64,000 nt of DNA from NCBI RefSeq assembly GCF_001025195.1, contig NZ_AP012325.1, forward strand, positions 1,922,001 to 1,986,000, given 5' to 3'. This stretch comes from Bifidobacterium catenulatum DSM 16992 = JCM 1194 = LMG 11043. Lineage in GTDB: Bacteria > Actinomycetota > Actinomycetes > Actinomycetales > Bifidobacteriaceae. A model generated the notes under the pieces. That model ran no database searches, was not told the origin of the DNA, and worked only from the letters and a program-made list of their open reading frames with translations. Below, in pieces: positions 59,914 through 64,000 of this stretch; positions within the stretch are counted from its first letter, which is position 1, and the number at the start of each line of letters is the position of its first letter. The translations under genes were made by a program, and so were the position numbers.

Positions 59914-61125
59914 ATGGTGCAGATGGCGGTTTCACCTCTGCCACAGTGGTTTGAAGGCTCGGAATATACCCATAAAGTCGCGGTTTGCGTCATGAAATAC
60001 GGTCCGATTTCGCGTATTACTTTGGCACAGATTTTAGGACTTTCGCAAGGCGCGGTTTCCCGTATTACCAGCGATCTGATTTATGCTGGTGTGATCGAGG
60101 AGACGCCGATGCCGTCCGGCAAGGCCGGTAAACTGCCGAAAGGTTTCGTTCAGAAAGAAAATACGGAACGTCGCGGCCGCCCGCAAATGGGATTGCGAAT
60201 AATCAAGAACGCGCGATCTTTCGTCGGCATGAAAATCAATGCGACGCATATTTCGGCGGTTGCGGTCAACGCAATCGGGCAGATTATCACCGGATGCCAC
60301 GATTTGGAAATCGAAGACACGTCGCCGCAAACCGTGGTCACGCTGATCAAACAACTGACGATCGACTGTTCCGACGAGGCGGAGATGGCAGGATGGCCGA
60401 AACCGTGCGCCGTGGGAATCTCGCTGGGCGGGTATGTCGTCGACAATGCCGTAGTGACGTTCGCACCGTTCATGCACTGGTCGCAGCCCGTGGAGCTTTC
60501 CGCTATGGTTCGCGAGGCTACCGGATTGCCGACAGGCATTTACAATGATATCGATTCGTTGGTCGTTGATGCCTGCCTGTTTGGGTCCGGTGTTGGATTG
60601 GATAGCTTCGCGGTGCTGACGTTCGGCGCAGGCGTCGGCTATTCGTTGACGGTCAACGGCGAGCTGGTGAGCTGTCCGGATAAAAGTTACGGTTTGGTTG
60701 GGCATATTCTGGTCGATCCGGATGGACCGCGTTGTGTTTCCGGACACAAGGGATGCGCGCAATGCCTGTCCGACAACTCGATCGCGGCGGAATATTCGCA
60801 GATTATCGGCCATCCCGCATCATTCGACGATTTCGCACGTGACGCACGCGCGAACAAACCGCAGGCGACGAATCTGGTGAACCGCACCTGCTTCCGTCTC
60901 GGCACCATGGTGGCGACCATCGCCAATCTTGCCATGCCAGACAAAATCATGATCGCCGGAGAATCGTCGTTCATCGCGAAATTCGGCATTGACGACTTGC
61001 GCAACGGCATCAACATGTATCGGCATAGCCAGGCCGCGCCAGTGGATTTTGAAATTCCCGACCATGATTGGGCATTGTGGGCCAAGGCTGCCGCAGCGCA
61101 GGCGATTCGGCAATATGTTGGCTGA
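59914..61125 (+). CDS. ROK-family transcriptional regulator
   Basis: A 403-aa repressor with an N-terminal winged HTH (residues 25-60, SRITLAQILGLSQGAVSRITSDLIYAGVIEE) and a sugar-kinase-like ROK domain (VGISLGGYVVDN, GIYNDIDSLVVDACLFGSGVGLDSFAVLTFGAGVG). The usual zinc motif CxCGxxGCxE is altered to CVSGHKGCAQC, so zinc binding may differ. AGGAG precedes ATG 59914. It sits between the divergent importer operon and the convergent alpha-galactosidase, and most likely controls both. Confidence 0.93.
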   Translation: MVQMAVSPLPQWFEGSEYTHKVAVCVMKYGPISRITLAQILGLSQGAVSRITSDLIYAGVIEETPMPSGKAGKLPKGFVQKENTERRGRPQMGLRIIKNARSFVGMKINATHISAVAVNAIGQIITGCHDLEIEDTSPQTVVTLIKQLTIDCSDEAEMAGWPKPCAVGISLGGYVVDNAVVTFAPFMHWSQPVELSAMVREATGLPTGIYNDIDSLVVDACLFGSGVGLDSFAVLTFGAGVGYSLTVNGELVSCPDKSYGLVGHILVDPDGPRCVSGHKGCAQCLSDNSIAAEYSQIIGHPASFDDFARDARANKPQATNLVNRTCFRLGTMVATIANLAMPDKIMIAGESSFIAKFGIDDLRNGINMYRHSQAAPVDFEIPDHDWALWAKAAAAQAIRQYVG

Positions 61126-61151
61126 TTGATTACTTGATTGTTTTTTAATGC

Positions 61152-61184
61152 AAAAATCCTCCCTTTTGTTCAGGGAGGATTTTT
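61152..61184. terminator. Bidirectional terminator between ROK gene and alpha-galactosidase
   Basis: 13-bp stem AAAAATCCTCCCT / AGGGAGGATTTTT with a 7-nt loop. The A and T runs within the stem serve both strands of this convergent pair. Confidence 0.93.
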
Positions 61185-61200
61185 GTTATGCGATTACGGC

Positions 61201-63513
61201 TTATTCAGCGCTCTCGACGGGCGCAAGCACAGCCTTGAAAAGGACTGCTTGCGCCGGATGCAGTGCCGGCGGGCGGATGCCGTACGTGGCGAGCGCACGT
61301 CCGGTCATCTTCACACCTTCGGTCTTCCACCAGCCGAGCGGGCTCTGTCCGTTGGCGATGTCTTGCTTGGCGAGGTCGAGGCTCACGTCGAGCGGAGACA
61401 CCTCATACACCTTGTCGGGGTCGAGGCCGGGCAGGCGTACCGGCGCGGCCGGGTAGGTCTGCGAGGTGGTGAGCTGGGTGAAACGGTAGATGGCGGCTGC
61501 CTTGTTGGGCATGACCACACCGTCCAAGCGCACTGCCGGATCGGCGGCGTCGGAATGCACGACTGTGTCGACTGCGAACCATTCGCGATGCTTCTTGAAT
61601 TCGGCGACCCATTCGGCGAGCGCGTCGATGTCTTCCTGCGGTTCCTTGAGCAGGTTCCATTCGATGCCCATATGCCCGAAGAAGGCCATGGCCATGCGCA
61701 GTTCCTGCGTGGTTGCGCGATGCGTGGAGTGCGCCGGTGATGCGCCCACGTGTTCGCCGATCATTTCCGGAGGCACGAGCAGCGATGTATAGCGCTGGAT
61801 GTCGGCGCGTTCCACCGGATCAACGCAGTCGGATCCCCAAATGCGGTCGGCTACTTCGAGAATGCCGAGGTCCACGCGGCCGCCGCCGGAAGAGCAGCTT
61901 TCGATTTCAAGTCCCGGATGTGCGGCCTTCAGATCGGCGAAAATGCGATATACGGCGAGCGTCTGCTGGTGCACTGCCGGGCGTCCGGTGCGCGGGGAGA
62001 CGGCTTCGGTGACGAGCTTGTTGTGATCCCACTTGATGTAGTCGATGCCGAGTTCACCAACGAGCTTGTCCATTGCGTCGTAAATGTAGTCGTAGGCGTC
62101 CGGATTGGTCAGGTCCACAACCTGCTGGGTACGTCCCTGCATTGGCAGACGGCCTTCAGTGGGCTTCAACACCCAGTCGGGATGCGTGCGGAACAGGTCG
62201 GAATCCGGGTTGACCATTTCCGGCTCGAACCACAGGCCGAATTCGAGTCCCTTGCCATGCACATAATCGGCGAGTGCCTTGAGTGACTTGTCGCCGTCGG
62301 GCCACACGTCTTGCGAGATCTGCCAGTCACCAAGGCCGGAGGTGTCGTCGCGGCGGGAGCCGAACCAGCCGTCATCCACCACGAAACGTTCCACGCCACT
62401 TTCCACGGCCTTGTCGGCGAGTGCGGTGAGGGTGTCGTAATCATGGTTGAAGTAGACGGCTTCCCACGTGTTGAGAATGACCGGGCGTGGCTTGGGTGCG
62501 ATGTTGTGTTCAGCGAGCCAGTCGCGGTGCACGCGGCGAATGTAGCCGTGGAAGCGGGCTGCGACTTCGTTGAGGCCTTCGCCATAGGAGCCGATGAGCC
62601 ATGGGGTGGTGTAGGACTCTCCGTTGGCGAGACTGATTTCACCGCCGAACAGCACTTCGCCGCCGCCAATCACGCCGCTGGTATAGGGCAGGCGTTCCGC
62701 GGAAAGCACGCTGTTGCCGCTCCAGGCCACGTGTGCGGAGTAGACGTTGCCGTGCGTGAAGCCGAAGCCTTTTTCGCCGACGCTGAGCAGCAGGGTGGCA
62801 TCGAAGTCTGGGCGTCCGGCCATGGATGCTTTGGCGAAGCGGCCGAGGGTGAAGTCTTGACGCTGTGGGGAGCGTTCGCGCAGATGGTGGCCGGTGGTGG
62901 TGAGGATTTCGTTGGCGTCGGCCGGCACGGTGAATGCGAGTTCGATCTTGCCGACTTCGAGCTGGCCTTCGCCAGTGTTCACGACTTCGGCGTTCTGACG
63001 GATGAGGCCGGTTTCGTCGAGTTCGCAGGTCCAGATGAGTTTCACATGCTGTTCCACGTCTTCTGCGGTGACGGTAACGGTTGGGGTCTGCTTGGGTTCG
63101 TCGGCCACGCTCCAGCTCGGGTATCCGTCTTTTTCACCCATGACGTAGGTTTTGCCAGCTGCCACGGTTTCGGCGGTGATGTTGCTGACTGCGAACTTGC
63201 AGAACAGTTCCACGCCGTCGCGGCGCACGTCGAAGCGGGTTGCGCCAATCCAGGATTCGGATTGCGTGGGCAGTACGCTCGGCCATGGGGTGTAGTCGAG
63301 CGCGCCGGAAACGCGCTGTGGCATTTGCGCGTCGAACATGTCGATCACGGTTGCCGGGACTGCGAGCGGACGGCCCCAGTGCACAAGTCGCGGCAGATCA
63401 TTGCCGGGGAATACGAGTGCGAACGCCACGTTCGCGGCTGGCTGTTCGGCGTAGACCGCAGTGAGTTCGGTACCGTTGGTAGCGTTGCCATGGAAGGTCT
63501 GAATGAGCGTCAT
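61201..63513 (-). CDS. aga: GH36 alpha-galactosidase
   Basis: A 770-aa cytoplasmic enzyme that removes terminal alpha-galactose from melibiose, raffinose and stachyose. An N-terminal beta-sandwich is followed by the barrel with RPVILNTWEAVYFNHD, FVVDDGWFGSRRDD, FGLWFEPEMVNPDSDL, the nucleophile Asp in IDYIKWDHNK (near 496), SCSSGGGRVDLGIL and the acid/base Asp in WGSDCVDP (near 560). A C-terminal beta domain ends the protein. Full length and motifs all intact. With the ROK regulator, ABC operon and GH13 gene it makes a complete raffinose pathway despite the dead GH36-like gene at 55 kb. Confidence 0.96.
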   Translation of the reverse strand: MTLIQTFHGNATNGTELTAVYAEQPAANVAFALVFPGNDLPRLVHWGRPLAVPATVIDMFDAQMPQRVSGALDYTPWPSVLPTQSESWIGATRFDVRRDGVELFCKFAVSNITAETVAAGKTYVMGEKDGYPSWSVADEPKQTPTVTVTAEDVEQHVKLIWTCELDETGLIRQNAEVVNTGEGQLEVGKIELAFTVPADANEILTTTGHHLRERSPQRQDFTLGRFAKASMAGRPDFDATLLLSVGEKGFGFTHGNVYSAHVAWSGNSVLSAERLPYTSGVIGGGEVLFGGEISLANGESYTTPWLIGSYGEGLNEVAARFHGYIRRVHRDWLAEHNIAPKPRPVILNTWEAVYFNHDYDTLTALADKAVESGVERFVVDDGWFGSRRDDTSGLGDWQISQDVWPDGDKSLKALADYVHGKGLEFGLWFEPEMVNPDSDLFRTHPDWVLKPTEGRLPMQGRTQQVVDLTNPDAYDYIYDAMDKLVGELGIDYIKWDHNKLVTEAVSPRTGRPAVHQQTLAVYRIFADLKAAHPGLEIESCSSGGGRVDLGILEVADRIWGSDCVDPVERADIQRYTSLLVPPEMIGEHVGASPAHSTHRATTQELRMAMAFFGHMGIEWNLLKEPQEDIDALAEWVAEFKKHREWFAVDTVVHSDAADPAVRLDGVVMPNKAAAIYRFTQLTTSQTYPAAPVRLPGLDPDKVYEVSPLDVSLDLAKQDIANGQSPLGWWKTEGVKMTGRALATYGIRPPALHPAQAVLFKAVLAPVESAE

Positions 63514-63642
63514 TGCAGCATCCTTTACATATTGCGATTGCCTTGTATTGTCACCTTCGATGATATGTCAAGCTTTATTTGTTGACGTCGTCGAGCGTGT
63601 TTCTTTCTTTCGGAAAGTATTTCTTGCGACTGCAAAATCGAG

Positions 63643-64000
63643 TTACCGTTTTCCAGCAAAAAAATCAGTCATTAATCGTGCGCATTCCATTTCGCACACA
63701 CCACCGACGACTTCCGGAACGTGGCCGACGTGAGGGTCACGCGGAATGTCCCAAATCGAACCGCATGCACCCAACTTGGCATCCCACGCGCCGAACACGA
63801 TTCGTCCGACATGCGTTTGCAGACACGCGCCGGCGCACATCGGGCACGGCTCCAAGGTAACAATCAACGTGCAATCGGCAAGATTCCACGTACCAAGCGA
63901 CCGAGCGGCCTGCGTCATGGCCTTGACCTCGGCGTGCGCCAACGGATCGGCATGCGCCTCACGCAGATTACGCCCCCGACCAATCACCGCTCCCCCAGCG
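63643..64000 (-). CDS. tadA: tRNA-specific adenosine deaminase (3' part, truncated by window)
   Basis: Deaminates the wobble adenosine of tRNA-Arg to inosine. The visible 119 codons carry the zinc and catalytic motifs HAEVKAM (His, catalytic Glu) and LEPCPMCAGAC (two Cys), the typical VGRIVFGAWDAKLGACGS, and the C-terminal LMTDFFAGKR. The N-terminus, roughly the first 40 residues, lies beyond position 64000. Confidence 0.93.
   Translation of the reverse strand, partial: AGGAVIGRGRNLREAHADPLAHAEVKAMTQAARSLGTWNLADCTLIVTLEPCPMCAGACLQTHVGRIVFGAWDAKLGACGSIWDIPRDPHVGHVPEVVGGVCEMECARLMTDFFAGKR

Overview
The window looks like chromosomal DNA of a Bifidobacterium. The evidence is a dnaK-grpE-dnaJ operon preceded by HAIR-type (HspR) sites, an rrn operon with no tRNA in its spacer, many LacI regulators beside carbohydrate ABC importers, and a bifidobacterial raffinose/alpha-galactoside cluster. 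A GH172 (formerly DUF2961) enzyme, a family whose founding member came from B. dentium, makes that species or a relative a reasonable guess. The species is not proven from the sequence alone.

Layout. (1) 0-6.3 kb: heat-shock operon on the minus strand (dnaK, grpE, dnaJ, start of a probable hspR), then a secreted alkaline phosphatase. (2) 6.4-32.3 kb: an accessory sugar region. It opens with a decaying alpha-glucoside cluster (GH31 without its catalytic domain, two broken permeases, an intact but orphaned LacI) and a broken TauE/SafE gene. Next comes a probable fructan or difructose-anhydride module: three sugar-binding lipoproteins, one permease pair, a GH172 enzyme, a GH32 enzyme, three LacI regulators and a DUF624 membrane protein. 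A GH13 alpha-glucosidase, malQ, one more intact lacI and two lacI relics follow. Recognisable operators tie distant genes together. (3) 32.4-43.5 kb: a phosphatase-like gene, a DUF4235 gene, an operon with a domain-permuted GH3, a small membrane protein, a GH2 and a GtrA-like protein, and a divergent LytTR two-component system, with a direct repeat between them. Then come a nitroreductase and a small Cys-containing protein. (4) 43.7-49.5 kb: one rrn operon (16S-23S-5S) on the minus strand with promoter and tandem terminators. (5) 49.6-52.8 kb: a perfect parS-like palindrome, an MFS relic, a sirtuin and threonine dehydratase. (6) 53-63.5 kb: the raffinose/alpha-galactoside cluster (GH13 oligo-1,6-glucosidase, broken GH36-like gene, ABC importer, ROK regulator, GH36 alpha-galactosidase), then the 3' part of tadA at the edge.

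The genes mostly import oligosaccharides through binding-protein-dependent ABC permeases. No ATPase is encoded here, so a shared MsmK-type ATPase elsewhere is assumed. The sugars are then hydrolysed in the cytoplasm under local LacI or ROK control. Gene decay is frequent. Five genes are interrupted by what reads as a single missing base, one by an in-frame stop, and several others by large deletions. Whether the one-base lesions are biological or sequence errors needs the raw reads. I saw no insertion sequence, prophage, CRISPR array or tRNA gene.
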